Counted from the first letter of the stretch, positions 36,523-46,280 are shown. The stretch: 64,000 nt of DNA from Nitrospirota bacterium (GCA_040754395.1 JBFMCL010000015.1:18704-82703), one strand, 5' to 3'. Program-made: numbers and translations. Notes: generated from the letters alone by a model not told the origin.

Positions 36523-37665
36523 TTACTCTTCCAGGAACCCGAATTGCACGCATTTTGCACAGATCAATCCCTCATATTCGGATTTCATGAGAAGCCCGGT
36601 TCTGTGTCTCGAATCTTTCATATGCGCTGACACCAGCTTCCGGGCCAGCCGGTAACGCGGGCTGTTCCATGCCTGGCGGAAGGTCAGCGATTTCCCCTTC
36701 GGATCAGGACGGCATATCGCAAAATCCCACGTTTTTTCGAAGACGCCGCAGCACGGAGAGACAGAACCGTCCCAGTTGACCACGGTGGAGTTCCAGAGCC
36801 ACCTGCATGTCTCCTGGCGCGTTCTTGACTCCGGAGTTATTTCGTATGCATACCTGTTATATTCCGGATTTCCGGGAAGCCATTCTTTCATCTCCGTTAC
36901 CCGTTCATGCAAGGGAAGCAGTAATTCCTTTCCCATTGAAGTCCTCATCGGGGACGGGAAAAACTGCATGCCCAGTTGTGCGGCCATGTCACGGGCCTTG
37001 CCGATCTCCGCTTCATTATAGCGGTTGACCAGAAATTGCCAGATAAGCAAAGGTGAGTCCTGATCGTTTTCCCTGTATGCGTTCAGCTTTTCGATGTTGC
37101 GCAATACTTCCTGAAGGTTCCCATCCCTCCGGTACCGTTCATAGCTTTCCTGGGTCGCCCCGTCCAGAGATACGATGATTATGTCTGTCCCGGATTCAAC
37201 CAGTTCCCGCGCAGTCTCATCAGGAAGATAATTCAGGTTGGTGCTGAGGCCGGTAACGGTATTGTAGTGTTTCGCATATCTGATCATGGACGGAAGGTCG
37301 GGGTTCAGAAGGGGTTCTCCCCAGTTGCAGAGGTTTACGGCAAACAGGTATGGACCGGCTTCATCCAGAAGCTTCCGGAATGTCCCGATGCCCATCCTTC
37401 CTTTAGGACGGGACTTCGTATCCTGCCAGGTGGGGCAGAGGGGACATTTGAGATTGCAGACATTGGTCGGGTCAATGACCATATAATACGGATAACTTCT
37501 CAGGATACTCCTGTGCATCTTCATCTCGAATTCATTAAGCAGAAAGTTGTTTACCTTCCTGTGCAGATACGCGTTGTTGCCTAGTACTTTCTCCAGCAAG
37601 GGATGAATCACCGGAGGGAATTTCGCGAAGATATTTTTTTCAAATAGTGATGTCAGCACCGTCAT
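36523..37665 (-). CDS. Radical SAM/SPASM protein
   Basis: A radical SAM enzyme of about 380 residues when started at the ATG at 37665, with AAGGA nine bases upstream. The frame runs to 38025, but that part overlaps the divergent gene and looks non-coding. The iron-sulphur motif is CNLKCPLC (Cys70, Cys74, Cys77). The barrel carries NLCNWGEPLLNPDLP and VSLDGATQESYERYRRDG. A C-terminal SPASM region (NWDGSVSPCCGV and a final CAKC) would hold extra clusters. Relatives modify peptides, sugars or alcohols. The position beside a second radical SAM gene suggests a joint role in sugar or lipid tailoring, which is inference. Confidence 0.85.
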   Translation of the reverse strand: MTVLTSLFEKNIFAKFPPVIHPLLEKVLGNNAYLHRKVNNFLLNEFEMKMHRSILRSYPYYMVIDPTNVCNLKCPLCPTWQDTKSRPKGRMGIGTFRKLLDEAGPYLFAVNLCNWGEPLLNPDLPSMIRYAKHYNTVTGLSTNLNYLPDETARELVESGTDIIIVSLDGATQESYERYRRDGNLQEVLRNIEKLNAYRENDQDSPLLIWQFLVNRYNEAEIGKARDMAAQLGMQFFPSPMRTSMGKELLLPLHERVTEMKEWLPGNPEYNRYAYEITPESRTRQETCRWLWNSTVVNWDGSVSPCCGVFEKTWDFAICRPDPKGKSLTFRQAWNSPRYRLARKLVSAHMKDSRHRTGLLMKSEYEGLICAKCVQFGFLEE

Positions 37666-37798
37666 TCCAGGGATTCCTTTTTTGCTCCCAAGAGATTTGC
37701 CCGTCAGCAATTCGCTCTGCATGCCTTTCATGCACAGGCTGAGCGCGGGGCATTTTTTAAGGTAGCTGTTACGGACATATTTGTCAACGACAGCGGGT

Positions 37799-37828
37799 TT
37801 GATTATGATGAAATCCGTTAGGTAGAAT
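37799..37828 (+). promoter_or_regulatory. Promoter placed for a near-leaderless mRNA
   Basis: TTGATT (37799-37804), 18 bases, TAGAAT (37823-37828). The predicted start is near 37835, four bases before the ATG at 37839. No ribosome site is present. Confidence 0.5.
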
Positions 37829-37838
37829 AAAAGCAAAT

Positions 37839-39251
37839 ATGAAGATACTCCTGATAAACCCCCCGCCCTTCGATCACGGGGAAAACAGCCGTTTTCTTGA
37901 GAAGACGCCGATACAGACATATACCATGCCCCTCGGCCTGGGATATATCGCCTCATACCTTGAAAGAGGGGGCTGCGATGTGGAGCTTGTCGATGCATAT
38001 GCGAAGAACTATTCCCATGAAACACTCGGAAAGATCATCAGCGACCGGAAACCCCGCATCATTGGCATAACCTGCCTCAGCGACCAGCGCGCAAGCTGGT
38101 TCAGGCTGGTCGGTCTCATCAGGGATATAGACAGTTCCGTGAAGATCGTCCTTGGAGGTCCGCACCCGACGCTGATGCTCAGGCAGGTGCTGGGCACTCT
38201 GCGTCCTGATGCTGTGGTTATCGGGGAGGGCGAAGAAACCATGCTGGAACTCGTGAGGGCATGGGGAGAGAACAGGGATATCCGCAGCGTGAAGGGAATC
38301 GCGTACATGAAGGGTGACGAGATCATTGTCACGGAACCCCGTGAGCGGATACCCGACCTCGACAGCCTCCCTTTCCCGGCATATCACATGGTGGACCTCG
38401 ACGATTACCGTGGGTGGGATTTCATGAGCGGAATATACCACATGTTCGGGCTCGAGAAACCTCCGAAATATGCAACGATATCGACCTCGAGGGGATGTGT
38501 CGGTAACTGCGGGTACTGTTCTGCCCCGCTCATCTGGAAACGGAGGTGGACAAAACGAAGCGCGGTCAATGTGGTTGACGAGATGGAGATGCTCAGCAGA
38601 ACGTATGGCGTTGAATTCATAATCCTGACTGATGACATCTTTTCGGTGAACCAGGAGAGGGTTATCGAGATCTGCAAAGAGATCCTGAAGAGGAACCTGA
38701 AGATCCTGTGGGGGTTCGAGACCGCTGTGCATTATGTCTCTCCGGAGATGTTGTCGCATGCGAAACAGGCCGGATGCTGCTGCATACTGTACGGGGTTGA
38801 GTCTGCTTCAGGCAGGGTGCTGGAGAACGTCAACAAACGCATCAGGGAAGAAGACGTGATCAATGCATTCAGGATGACGAAACAGGAGGGAATTGTCTCG
38901 GGGGCGTTTCTCATGGTCGGCAATCCGGGAGAGAGCGAAGGAAGTATTAATAAAACTATCCGTCTCCTGCGCAGGATACAGCCTGACATTATCCTTCCTC
39001 AGATCGCGATGATTACGCCGGGCACAAAGATTTTTGAAATCGCCCGGGGAAAAGGGTTTATCGATGAGAGCTACTGGATGACTGACCTTCCGTTTCCCTA
39101 TTACACGTGCGAGAGGAGACTGAATACGCTCTTGCGGTGGTACAGAAAGCTGTTTTACTACAAATGCGGCAAATTCAAAGTCTTCCAGCGGACCATACGG
39201 GATTTTCTTGAGCTGAATGCCGGGATACAACACAGCGGGCAGAGACAGTAA
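37839..39251 (+). CDS. Cobalamin-binding (B12-dependent) radical SAM protein
   Basis: A 470-residue class B radical SAM enzyme. The N-terminal half is a Rossmann-like B12-binding domain (MKILLINPPP, LGLGYIASYLE, IVLGGPHPT, VIGEGEETMLELV). The radical SAM domain has STSRGCVGNCGYCSAP with Cys220, Cys224 and Cys227. The usual cobalamin-binding His-x-x-Gly motif is not evident. Family members include methylases, BchE-type cyclases and hopanoid-modifying enzymes. Here it is divergent from another radical SAM gene and close to glycan export genes. The substrate is unknown. Confidence 0.88.
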   Translation: MKILLINPPPFDHGENSRFLEKTPIQTYTMPLGLGYIASYLERGGCDVELVDAYAKNYSHETLGKIISDRKPRIIGITCLSDQRASWFRLVGLIRDIDSSVKIVLGGPHPTLMLRQVLGTLRPDAVVIGEGEETMLELVRAWGENRDIRSVKGIAYMKGDEIIVTEPRERIPDLDSLPFPAYHMVDLDDYRGWDFMSGIYHMFGLEKPPKYATISTSRGCVGNCGYCSAPLIWKRRWTKRSAVNVVDEMEMLSRTYGVEFIILTDDIFSVNQERVIEICKEILKRNLKILWGFETAVHYVSPEMLSHAKQAGCCCILYGVESASGRVLENVNKRIREEDVINAFRMTKQEGIVSGAFLMVGNPGESEGSINKTIRLLRRIQPDIILPQIAMITPGTKIFEIARGKGFIDESYWMTDLPFPYYTCERRLNTLLRWYRKLFYYKCGKFKVFQRTIRDFLELNAGIQHSGQRQ

Positions 39252-39276
39252 AAAGGGAAGGAAGCATTATCTCCTG

Positions 39277-40428
39277 TCAGTGATCCTGCGGCCCTCTGCC
39301 GGTAATCTTCACTGTTTTCAGTGGCCTGCCGACAGAACGGTCTTCAAAGACAGGCAGGATACGGATATAACCGGTGTGCCCCGGAAGCCGTTCCAGGATG
39401 CCGCTGCTGAGAGAAAGGGATTCCCCCCGGACGTACATCCCTCCCCTGTCATTGAAATAAGGGGAGTAGGATATCTCCGCAAGGTATCTTGCCGCATTTT
39501 TCAGGGGCTGCCATCTGACTGCAAGCTTCGGACCTGAGGGCATTGCCTCTTCATATCTGTTCTTCTCCATGAATCGTGACGCGAGGGGACGAACGAGTCT
39601 TTCCAGCAGGAGCAATAATCTCAGGAAAAGATATCCTGCAGCGCCGAAATTCTTGCGGTAATAATAGCATGCGCTTTGCAGGTACACCGCGCCAATATCG
39701 ACGGCGCTGTTCCTGAAACTCTCCTCATAGAAGTGCTGAATGGCTGCTCCGGGGAGATAAGAGACTCCCCATCCCGCCTGCCTGATGCGCCGGAGAAGAT
39801 CATGTTCTTCAAAAAAAAGAAAAAATTTTTCATCGAAACCTCCGGCCGATTCAAAGGCTTCTCTCCGCACCAGCATCAGCCCCCCTGTCACGCCTTCGAC
39901 CTCGACTGGAGCCCGGGCATCCCACACATGGTATGCGCTTTGCCAGTAACGCCTTGCCAGACGGCTGGCGGGAAAAAACAGGCAGAAAGGGGTGAAATGG
40001 ATCAAGATCGTCCGCAGATCGTGTATCTTCAGGTCCGGGAACATGAAATTTCTTTCGTCATCCCAGAATATCTTGCACCCTGCAACGCCAGCTCTCCGGT
40101 TTTCATCCATAAACTGCGTCATGGTCCTGATGGCATCAGGAAAGACGATCGTGTCAGGATTCAGGATCAGAAAATATCTTCCCCGTGAGACTTTAAATGC
40201 CTGATTGTGCGCCGTACCGAAGCCCGGGTTGTGCCTGTTTTCTATGAGCCTGACATCCGGAAATGCGGATTTGACCACGGAGGCGGTGCCGTCGGCTGAG
40301 GCGTTGTCGACGACGATAATTTCCGCAGCAAGGTCCCTTGTCGTTTCGAGAACGGACTGAAGGCAGTTGGCGATGACTTTTTTTGAGTTGTAGGAAACGA
40401 TGGATATGGTAACGTCAACCTGCGGCAT
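39277..40428 (-). CDS. GT2 glycosyltransferase, WbbL/rhamnosyltransferase-like
   Basis: A 383-residue GT-A transferase. It shows TISIVSYNSKKVI, VVDNASADGT, NPGFGTAHNQAF and LNPDTIV, then GVTGGLMLVRREAFESAGGFDEKFFLFFEEHDLLRRI, the pattern of WbbL-type rhamnosyltransferases. A C-terminal amphipathic stretch (YLFLRLLLLLERLVRPL) may touch the membrane. It lies 6 bases after the wzt stop on the same strand and is probably the last gene of the long minus-strand unit. It likely adds a deoxyhexose to the polysaccharide exported by Wzm-Wzt. Confidence 0.88.
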   Translation of the reverse strand: MPQVDVTISIVSYNSKKVIANCLQSVLETTRDLAAEIIVVDNASADGTASVVKSAFPDVRLIENRHNPGFGTAHNQAFKVSRGRYFLILNPDTIVFPDAIRTMTQFMDENRRAGVAGCKIFWDDERNFMFPDLKIHDLRTILIHFTPFCLFFPASRLARRYWQSAYHVWDARAPVEVEGVTGGLMLVRREAFESAGGFDEKFFLFFEEHDLLRRIRQAGWGVSYLPGAAIQHFYEESFRNSAVDIGAVYLQSACYYYRKNFGAAGYLFLRLLLLLERLVRPLASRFMEKNRYEEAMPSGPKLAVRWQPLKNAARYLAEISYSPYFNDRGGMYVRGESLSLSSGILERLPGHTGYIRILPVFEDRSVGRPLKTVKITGRGPQDH

Positions 40429-40434
40429 GGCAGC

Positions 40435-41577
40435 CTATTCCACAGAAAATGTGCTTCTGAAAAAACAGAGCGAATTCAGAATCTCATAATCCGTGGTCAG
40501 TGTGCAGTCTGTCGATTCCACTGCGATCGGTCTGTACGCCTTCTGGTCGAATATCCCGACGTAAATGAAGTAATTGTCGTTCACGATATTCAGATCAGTC
40601 ACTGCTATCGACACATTTTTTGTCCCTTCAAACAGGACCGGGTCCTTCCCCTGCATGTGTGTTGTCATGAATGAAACCTGAAACATGTCTCTCCTCAGGA
40701 TTGCCCATCCGATATGTCCGGAAAACGGTTCTGTGGTCTTTACCCTGAACCGTATCATGCAGTCTCTTTTCCCGGTCTGATGCACAGACAGGTCTGAGAT
40801 GAACAGAAACGAACCGGCCTGCGCCTGCCGGAGATGTTCCCTGTAGGCTTCAGCCTTTGTCTGTTCATGTCCGGCATACGCATTGATGACCTGTGTCGAT
40901 TCGCCGAACATTTTTACCTGTCCGTGGTCAAGCCACATGGTCTTCGAGCAGAATGTTTTGATCTGATACAGATCATGCGAGCAGAATATGATGATTTTTT
41001 CCCTCTTCTTGAAATCATCCATTTTCTCAAGGCATTTTTTCTGAAAATACTGGTCACCCACAGACAGCGCCTCATCGATGATCAGGATGTCCGGGTCGAC
41101 AGCAGTCGCGACGGAAAACGCCAGCCTGACATGCATGCCTGAAGAGTAGGTCTTGATCGGATAATCGATAAAATCGCCGAGCTCGGCGAATTCTACTATC
41201 TGCGTTACCCGCTTTTTCATGAGATTGCTGTCGATTCCGAGCAGAGAGCCGTAGAAGAAAATGTTCTCCATGCCCGTGAATTCAGGGTGGAATCCTGACC
41301 CGAGCTCAAGCAGCGAGGTGACAAGCCCCTTCACTGCAACGATGCCTTGAGTGGGGGACAATGTTTTGGTCAGGATCTTCAGGAGGGTGCTTTTCCCGGC
41401 ACCGTTATCTCCGATAACCCCGAGGGTTTCTCCCTGCTTCAGCGAAAAAGTTATGCCGCTGAGTGCAACAAGTTCTTTGTGAAGCGGTTTATGGAGAAGG
41501 ATTTCCCTGAGCCTGTCGAACGGTTTTTCGTAGAGCCTGTAAATCTTTGTTATCTGGTCGGCGCTGACGGAAATCAT
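40435..41577 (-). CDS. wzt: Polysaccharide ABC transporter ATP-binding protein (Wzt)
   Basis: A 380-residue ATPase of the O-antigen/teichoic acid exporter type. Walker A is GDNGAGKST (about 56-64), the signature region TYSSGMHVRLAFSVA, and Walker B ILIIDEALSVGD. The C-terminal 135 residues form a Wzt-C-like beta-sandwich (SVHQTGKRDCMIRFRVKTTE), which in characterised systems recognises the end of the finished glycan. The partner permease gene lies 18 bases upstream. Presence of this domain suggests a capped O-polysaccharide made to full length in the cytoplasm. Confidence 0.93.
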   Translation of the reverse strand: MISVSADQITKIYRLYEKPFDRLREILLHKPLHKELVALSGITFSLKQGETLGVIGDNGAGKSTLLKILTKTLSPTQGIVAVKGLVTSLLELGSGFHPEFTGMENIFFYGSLLGIDSNLMKKRVTQIVEFAELGDFIDYPIKTYSSGMHVRLAFSVATAVDPDILIIDEALSVGDQYFQKKCLEKMDDFKKREKIIIFCSHDLYQIKTFCSKTMWLDHGQVKMFGESTQVINAYAGHEQTKAEAYREHLRQAQAGSFLFISDLSVHQTGKRDCMIRFRVKTTEPFSGHIGWAILRRDMFQVSFMTTHMQGKDPVLFEGTKNVSIAVTDLNIVNDNYFIYVGIFDQKAYRPIAVESTDCTLTTDYEILNSLCFFRSTFSVE

Positions 41578-41595
41578 TTCCTCATCCGGGATATT

Positions 41596-42363
41596 CTACA
41601 ATACATCTGCAAACCCGTCCTTCAGCTTCTTGAATGTGTAATATCCGGTAATCAGCGAAATGGCGGAGATAAGGGAGATCATTCCCAGGTGAAACAGGGA
41701 AGGGATTTCTTTCAAAAGGATGATTTGATGATAGGAAGAAGCAAAATAGGTGAACGGGTTGAAATAGAAGATGATCCTGAACCTTTCCGGCACCGATTCA
41801 ATGCTGTAAATAATGGGGGACAGGAAAAACATTCCCTGCAGGACATACCCGAGAAGCTGCCCGATGTCCCTGACATACGGAATAAGAGCCGCAAGGAACA
41901 TGCCGAGACCGAGGGAAAAAATGAACTGAAAAAAAAGGACTGGTATGACGAGAACGATTACAGGGCTTAATGAAGCGGTAACGGCATAAACGGCGATAAA
42001 GAACAGGAACCCGATGATATTGAGCAGATAGCTTGATATTGTTGCGGTGAGAGGGAGAAATATCTTCGGGAAAAAGATTTTTTTAACGGTCTCTGCATTT
42101 TCAACAACCGCATGGGCTGACCTGATCACCCCGTCCGAGAATGCAAGCCAGAAGAAAAAGGAAGAGAGCAGGAAATAAAGATACGGCACCTGCGTGTTCG
42201 CAAACGGACGTGCTCTCATGATGGCGGCAAAGACGAACCAGAAGAGTGATATCTGAATGACGGGAATGAGGATTGTCCAGAGCAATCCAAGACCGGAACC
42301 TGCAAATTTGGATTGTATGTCTTTTTTGATGAAATAAAAAAGAAGATGCAGTTTATCCCGCAT
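41596..42363 (-). CDS. wzm: Polysaccharide ABC transporter permease (Wzm)
   Basis: A 255-residue ABC-2 type permease with six membrane segments. The amphipathic N-terminus (LFYFIKKDIQSKFAGSGLG) precedes the first segment, and the conserved ALIPYVRDIGQLLGYVLQGMFF lies in the second half. It forms the inner-membrane channel for undecaprenyl-linked polysaccharide with the Wzt protein encoded next. It starts 52 bases after gspC, so secretion and glycan export genes share one strand and perhaps one transcript. Confidence 0.92.
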   Translation of the reverse strand: MRDKLHLLFYFIKKDIQSKFAGSGLGLLWTILIPVIQISLFWFVFAAIMRARPFANTQVPYLYFLLSSFFFWLAFSDGVIRSAHAVVENAETVKKIFFPKIFLPLTATISSYLLNIIGFLFFIAVYAVTASLSPVIVLVIPVLFFQFIFSLGLGMFLAALIPYVRDIGQLLGYVLQGMFFLSPIIYSIESVPERFRIIFYFNPFTYFASSYHQIILLKEIPSLFHLGMISLISAISLITGYYTFKKLKDGFADVL

Positions 42364-42415
42364 GGAGACCTGTGCTCCTGTTACAATTCATGATGCGTTG
42401 TCCGGGACCCGCCGA

Positions 42416-43111
42416 TCATTGCCCCTGTGCAGGAAGGGACGGTGTTGCCGGTTGGGCCTTAATGGGAGACGACGTGACATTGCGTTGCGCCGCCGCAGCC
42501 CCGGAGCGTCTCAGATCACCACGGTTCTGCGCAGGAGTCAAGGGAGTGCGTGGCTGGGGCTTCCCGGACTCTGCGGGAGCGGCAGTGCTCTGAACTGCCG
42601 CTGTTTTACGGGATGGGTTGTGCACGGCAATAACCATCTTCTCCTTGCCCCTTACCATTACTACCTTGTCCTCCCCTATTTCGCTGACGGTGAAACCACT
42701 CAGAGAATCCCCTTTTTTCAGCGCTGTCTGCCTTTTCCCCCTGCCTGTCGTGGAACGCGGTGCTTTCATATCTTCCATATATGCAACCCGCACGTCATTC
42801 GTTACCAAAGTGCCGTAGAGGACAAATTCAGGTTTCGGCAGTGGCTGTTCCTCTTTTTTCTCCGCGGGAATCTTTCTTTCCGGATGAAAAAGGTTGTCCT
42901 CAGATATGTTTGCATATTCAGCGATCGAGAATATGCGGGGCTGGGTATTTCGGGCTTCTTCCTCTTCAGCGCCATTTTTCGAAACCGGCACCGAATATCT
43001 GACTTCCACAGGAAATGAAGGGAATATGCTGTACATGAAAAACAGGGCTGCGGCGGACAGCAACAGCAAATTCAACAGGTTAAGGTTTCTTGTGGTATTT
43101 CTTACCTGCAT
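42416..43111 (-). CDS. gspC: Type II secretion protein GspC-like (HR domain)
   Basis: A 231-residue bitopic inner-membrane protein. One membrane segment (LLNLLLLSAAALFFMYSIF, about 12-30) is followed by the linker ISEDNLFHPER and a GspC-type HR domain (about 92-165: EFVLYGTLVTNDVRVAYMED, KKGDSLSGFTVSEIGEDKVVM). In characterised systems this domain docks to GspD. The tail (about 170-231) is rich in Pro, Ala, Thr and Arg, and no PDZ domain is present. As last gsp gene of the operon its order differs from the classical C-D-E start. PilP is an alternative name for this fold. Confidence 0.8.
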   Translation of the reverse strand: MQVRNTTRNLNLLNLLLLSAAALFFMYSIFPSFPVEVRYSVPVSKNGAEEEEARNTQPRIFSIAEYANISEDNLFHPERKIPAEKKEEQPLPKPEFVLYGTLVTNDVRVAYMEDMKAPRSTTGRGKRQTALKKGDSLSGFTVSEIGEDKVVMVRGKEKMVIAVHNPSRKTAAVQSTAAPAESGKPQPRTPLTPAQNRGDLRRSGAAAAQRNVTSSPIKAQPATPSLPAQGQ

Positions 43112-43196
43112 GCATTTCCCCTGAAATTTTCAGATTGTACAACAAAGTCGGGTTTTCTGTTCATGCCCTTTTCTGGCCTGGAGGAGCGAAAAGCGC

Positions 43197-43748
43197 CTAT
43201 CTGCTGCTCGTAAGCGCAGAAATGTCCATCTTTACCACCTGCTCTCTCGGGTCACGGTAATTCCTGATCCTGATATCCATTTCTTTCACGGTAAGATAGG
43301 GGGTCCTGGTCTCCAGTGAATAGAGGATATCCCTCAGCGCCCTCGGGTCAGGAAGAATGGTATCAATGCTGACGGTAATTATCTTGAAAGACTCTCTCTC
43401 CTCAGGCTTTCCCACCCGTTCGCTCGAAATCGTGCCGCCGCTTTGTGTGACGATGTTCTTTGCCGTTTCCTGAAGCGCAGCCGCAGCCAGGGAAAGGGTC
43501 TGTCCTTCAACCAGTTTTGAATTGTCCGATTCCCTTTCCTCTTTCATTGATGCCAGTTTTTCCTCCAGCCGGGGCTTTTCCGCGATAAGGGTGATATATT
43601 TCTGGAGCGTCCTCGTTTTCACAAACTGGTTTTCCTTTACAGAGGCAACCTGGGACTGAATTCCCAAATATACATACTGGTACAGGAAAAGACCAGCGAG
43701 GATTGCCATTAACGGCAGCGTAAACAATAGGGTTCTATTCTTCTTCAT
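43197..43748 (-). CDS. gspM: Type II secretion protein GspM-like (PilO fold)
   Basis: A 183-residue protein with one N-terminal membrane segment (LLFTLPLMAILAGLFLYQYVYLG), a coiled coil (about 45-80, RLEEKLASMKEERESDN) and a ferredoxin-like domain (about 110-180). This is the T2SS GspM_b/PilO build. It should pair with GspL in the assembly platform. It overlaps the end of gspL by 14 bases, which supports a joint role. Confidence 0.82.
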   Translation of the reverse strand: MKKNRTLLFTLPLMAILAGLFLYQYVYLGIQSQVASVKENQFVKTRTLQKYITLIAEKPRLEEKLASMKEERESDNSKLVEGQTLSLAAAALQETAKNIVTQSGGTISSERVGKPEERESFKIITVSIDTILPDPRALRDILYSLETRTPYLTVKEMDIRIRNYRDPREQVVKMDISALTSSR

Positions 43749-45282
43749 CAGTTTCTTCCTGTGTCTGCAGTTCTTCCTTCTTTATGCCCTCCAGTTCCAT
43801 TTTTATGTTGAACCTGTCGGAATTCATCCGTGTATCCCTGAATGTCGGAGATGCAAACTCGGCCTTTTGAAAATATGGCGAAGCTTCAAGCTTTGATAGG
43901 ATGCCTGTCGCGGATGCCGCGTATCCCTCGATCTCAACGGTTGTTTCGGTGATCCGCAGCCGGGAAAGCCAGGCGGTCTTCGGCAGTATGGCAGTCAATT
44001 CCCTGAGGATGTTCAATGCCAAAGGTCTTCTTTCCTTGAAATCGGCAATGGTAAAAATTTCCTTTTCCAGGGTTGCCAGCTCTTTTTTCAGGGATTCGAC
44101 CTTTTTCACTTCTTCCTTCCGCAGCGCAATCTGCCGGTCGATCTCTTCAAGGCGCTTCTCCTCAACCCTGAGGGGTGCGATAAGGTAGAGAATCCACATG
44201 ACCAGGATCGCAAGAACCAGAATGAACGTGAGCGCCAGGGGCGCCTTTGCTTTTTTGTGATATCCCTTGCTCAGAAGGTCAAGCCCCTCTCTATGCGGCC
44301 AGAGCGATTCGAGCACTCCGCCGACCGCAGCGTACGGCACATCCGCGTGATCCCCCGGAATGCGGATCCGGATATCCGTCTCATTGAGCATTGTTACCGG
44401 CTGGCCTGCCTTTGCCTTAATCATCTCCTTCAGCGAGGGGCTCTTGTCACGGAAGAGCAGGATCACCTGCGGAGTCCCCCCCTGATTTTTCGCATAATCA
44501 GTCAGCGACGATATTTCCGAGGCAATGCTGTCACTCCTTGAGTTTTCATCCTCGGTGCTGAAGGAACCCGAAAGAGGATTCATTACCGTGCCGTTCAGAA
44601 ACAGGGCCCCTTCATATCCGTCCGGTTTTATTTCAAGGAACACTGAGTCAGCCTTCCGGTCCATGTGCCTGAATAAGGTTGCGATCCCTGACAGGTTTAC
44701 TGTCAGACGGCTGGCGGTGATTCCTTTGTCTTTGAGCGCCTCAAGGTACGGCCTGATCAGGTTGTCTTTTGCAGCCACCGCAAGAATGGTCAGCTTCTCT
44801 TCATTTTCACTGAGAATCCTGAAGTCATACAGGGTATCGTCTGCGCTGAAAGGGGTGATCCTGTCCAGCTCATAGGAAATGACGTTCGAAAGATTTTCCT
44901 TTACGGCTGCCGGAAACTCTACTGTCTTCACAATTGCCCATGCCTTGGGGATACTCAGCAGGACATCTGCCTTTGCAGCCCCGAGGTCATTCATCGCAAG
45001 GGCCACTGACGAAGCGACAACCTCGGGCTGGGGGTACCGGTTGTCTTCAAAGGCATATTCCCTCACGCCCCTGATCCTGATTCTCGACAGGAAACGTGTT
45101 CCGTATACCACCGCGAGCGTTCCCTTATCGAGGGAGACGGAAAGTGTTCTTGACGGGTAAATCCTGTCATCGGCAAGGCTGAAGGAGAGGACCCTCCACA
45201 AGGGCTCCCAGAGCTTATTAAGGGCAGAAGATGAGCCTGTTGCAATGGTTGTCAGTTTGTCGATAACGGTCGTTCCGTTCAT
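43735..45282 (-). CDS. gspL: Type II secretion protein GspL (PilM-PilN type fusion)
   Basis: A 515-residue assembly platform protein. The cytoplasmic part (about 1-340) is an actin-like PilM/GspL domain (VLLSIPKAWAIVKTVEFPAAVKENLSNVISYELDRITPF). One membrane segment (PLALTFILVLAILVMWILYLI, about 350-370) and a coiled coil follow. A periplasmic PilN-like domain (about 420-490, RRPLALNILRELTAILPKTAWL) completes it. It should recruit GspE and bind GspM and GspC. The start overlaps gspK by four bases (ATGA). Confidence 0.88.
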   Translation of the reverse strand: MNGTTVIDKLTTIATGSSSALNKLWEPLWRVLSFSLADDRIYPSRTLSVSLDKGTLAVVYGTRFLSRIRIRGVREYAFEDNRYPQPEVVASSVALAMNDLGAAKADVLLSIPKAWAIVKTVEFPAAVKENLSNVISYELDRITPFSADDTLYDFRILSENEEKLTILAVAAKDNLIRPYLEALKDKGITASRLTVNLSGIATLFRHMDRKADSVFLEIKPDGYEGALFLNGTVMNPLSGSFSTEDENSRSDSIASEISSLTDYAKNQGGTPQVILLFRDKSPSLKEMIKAKAGQPVTMLNETDIRIRIPGDHADVPYAAVGGVLESLWPHREGLDLLSKGYHKKAKAPLALTFILVLAILVMWILYLIAPLRVEEKRLEEIDRQIALRKEEVKKVESLKKELATLEKEIFTIADFKERRPLALNILRELTAILPKTAWLSRLRITETTVEIEGYAASATGILSKLEASPYFQKAEFASPTFRDTRMNSDRFNIKMELEGIKKEELQTQEETDEEE

Positions 45283-46280
45283 GGGTTGAAGAGCACAGGG
45301 CTTTTGTAATAAAGATAGGTATACTGCTCTATACCGGAGATCATTATCGTAGCCCTTATCGCATATCCTCCTTCTGCATTTGCCGTATGGCCAGAGGCAT
45401 CAATAGTAAAAGTGCTGGTTCCTGATGTAGTAATATACGGTAACATAAAATTATAGTTTTCACCAACAATACCCATAACATCCTGGCTGTTCATTTCCTT
45501 GGTTTCCCTGAAACTGATAATGGCATCAGCCACCTCAGGGGTCATGCCCGGAATTGCCATCAGAACCTCTTTCGTGGCCGCATTCACATTGATCCGGGAG
45601 GTCTTGGCATGAATGGTGAGGAAATCGACAGCGCCTTTCTGCTCACCGCTTCCATAGAGTATCGCAGGAGTAATGCCTTTCACGAGAAGCAATTCCTCAA
45701 GTGTGTCGAACTTCGCATTCTTGGCATCATAGGGGTTTGGCAGGGAACGATAATAATCGTTTTCCGCGCCGTTGAGTCTGTGCAGATCATCAGGATCCCG
45801 CCAGTCCATTATGGAATCTACGATGACATCGGCGTCCTCCGGCTGGACCCCGAGATTTACGAAAAGATTTTTCAGGACAAGATCGTTGGCTGCATTGATA
45901 TCGATCTTCCCCGATTCGTCCCTTATTCTGACAAGGTAAATGCCGTTACCGATCTGGCTCCTGTATGGTGTCCCGTCTGTTTTCCATATCTCTCGTCCCT
46001 CCAGCTCCACCGTCTGGTTTTTGTAGAGGTTTCTGTAATAGAGCTCCATGATGCCTCTTTCTATTCCTGCCTCAGCCATGAATTTTCTCTCGATTCCCTC
46101 CTTGAAGGAAAGTGTAGCGTATGTTTCGGTTCTTGCGATAAGGGAAAACGAAAGCACGATGACCATGAGGATGGTCAGGACCCACAATACTGTCAGAAGG
46201 GCAATGCCTCTTTGTGAAAGACAGCGATTGACTGCGGGCAGCCTTTTTCCAATGCGTGTATGAAAAAAGATATTTTTCAT
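45279..46280 (-). CDS. gspK: Minor pseudopilin GspK
   Basis: A 333-residue minor pseudopilin of the pilus tip. The prepilin-type segment is RGIALLTVLWVLTILMVIVLSF, with Thr at the +5 position where other pilins have Glu; this is a known GspK trait. Helix-hairpin-helix repeats follow (GKIDINAANDLVLKNLFVNLG and SRINVNAATKEVLMAIPGM). About 22 residues precede the cleavage site. It lies between gspJ and gspL with four-base overlaps on both sides. Confidence 0.93.
   Translation of the reverse strand: MKNIFFHTRIGKRLPAVNRCLSQRGIALLTVLWVLTILMVIVLSFSLIARTETYATLSFKEGIERKFMAEAGIERGIMELYYRNLYKNQTVELEGREIWKTDGTPYRSQIGNGIYLVRIRDESGKIDINAANDLVLKNLFVNLGVQPEDADVIVDSIMDWRDPDDLHRLNGAENDYYRSLPNPYDAKNAKFDTLEELLLVKGITPAILYGSGEQKGAVDFLTIHAKTSRINVNAATKEVLMAIPGMTPEVADAIISFRETKEMNSQDVMGIVGENYNFMLPYITTSGTSTFTIDASGHTANAEGGYAIRATIMISGIEQYTYLYYKSPVLFNP

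Noticed and set aside
37666..38025. N-terminal extension of the radical SAM/SPASM frame
   Set aside because: It overlaps the divergent B12 radical SAM gene and its promoter; the residues do not look like a protein domain. A later ATG has a ribosome site.
37953..38759. 268-codon frame opposite the B12 radical SAM gene
   Set aside because: Antisense shadow of a clear enzyme; the translation is His/Arg/Pro-rich without domain features.
42362..43018. 218-codon plus-strand frame opposite gspC
   Set aside because: Low-complexity shadow caused by the Pro/Ala-rich tail of GspC; no start signal.
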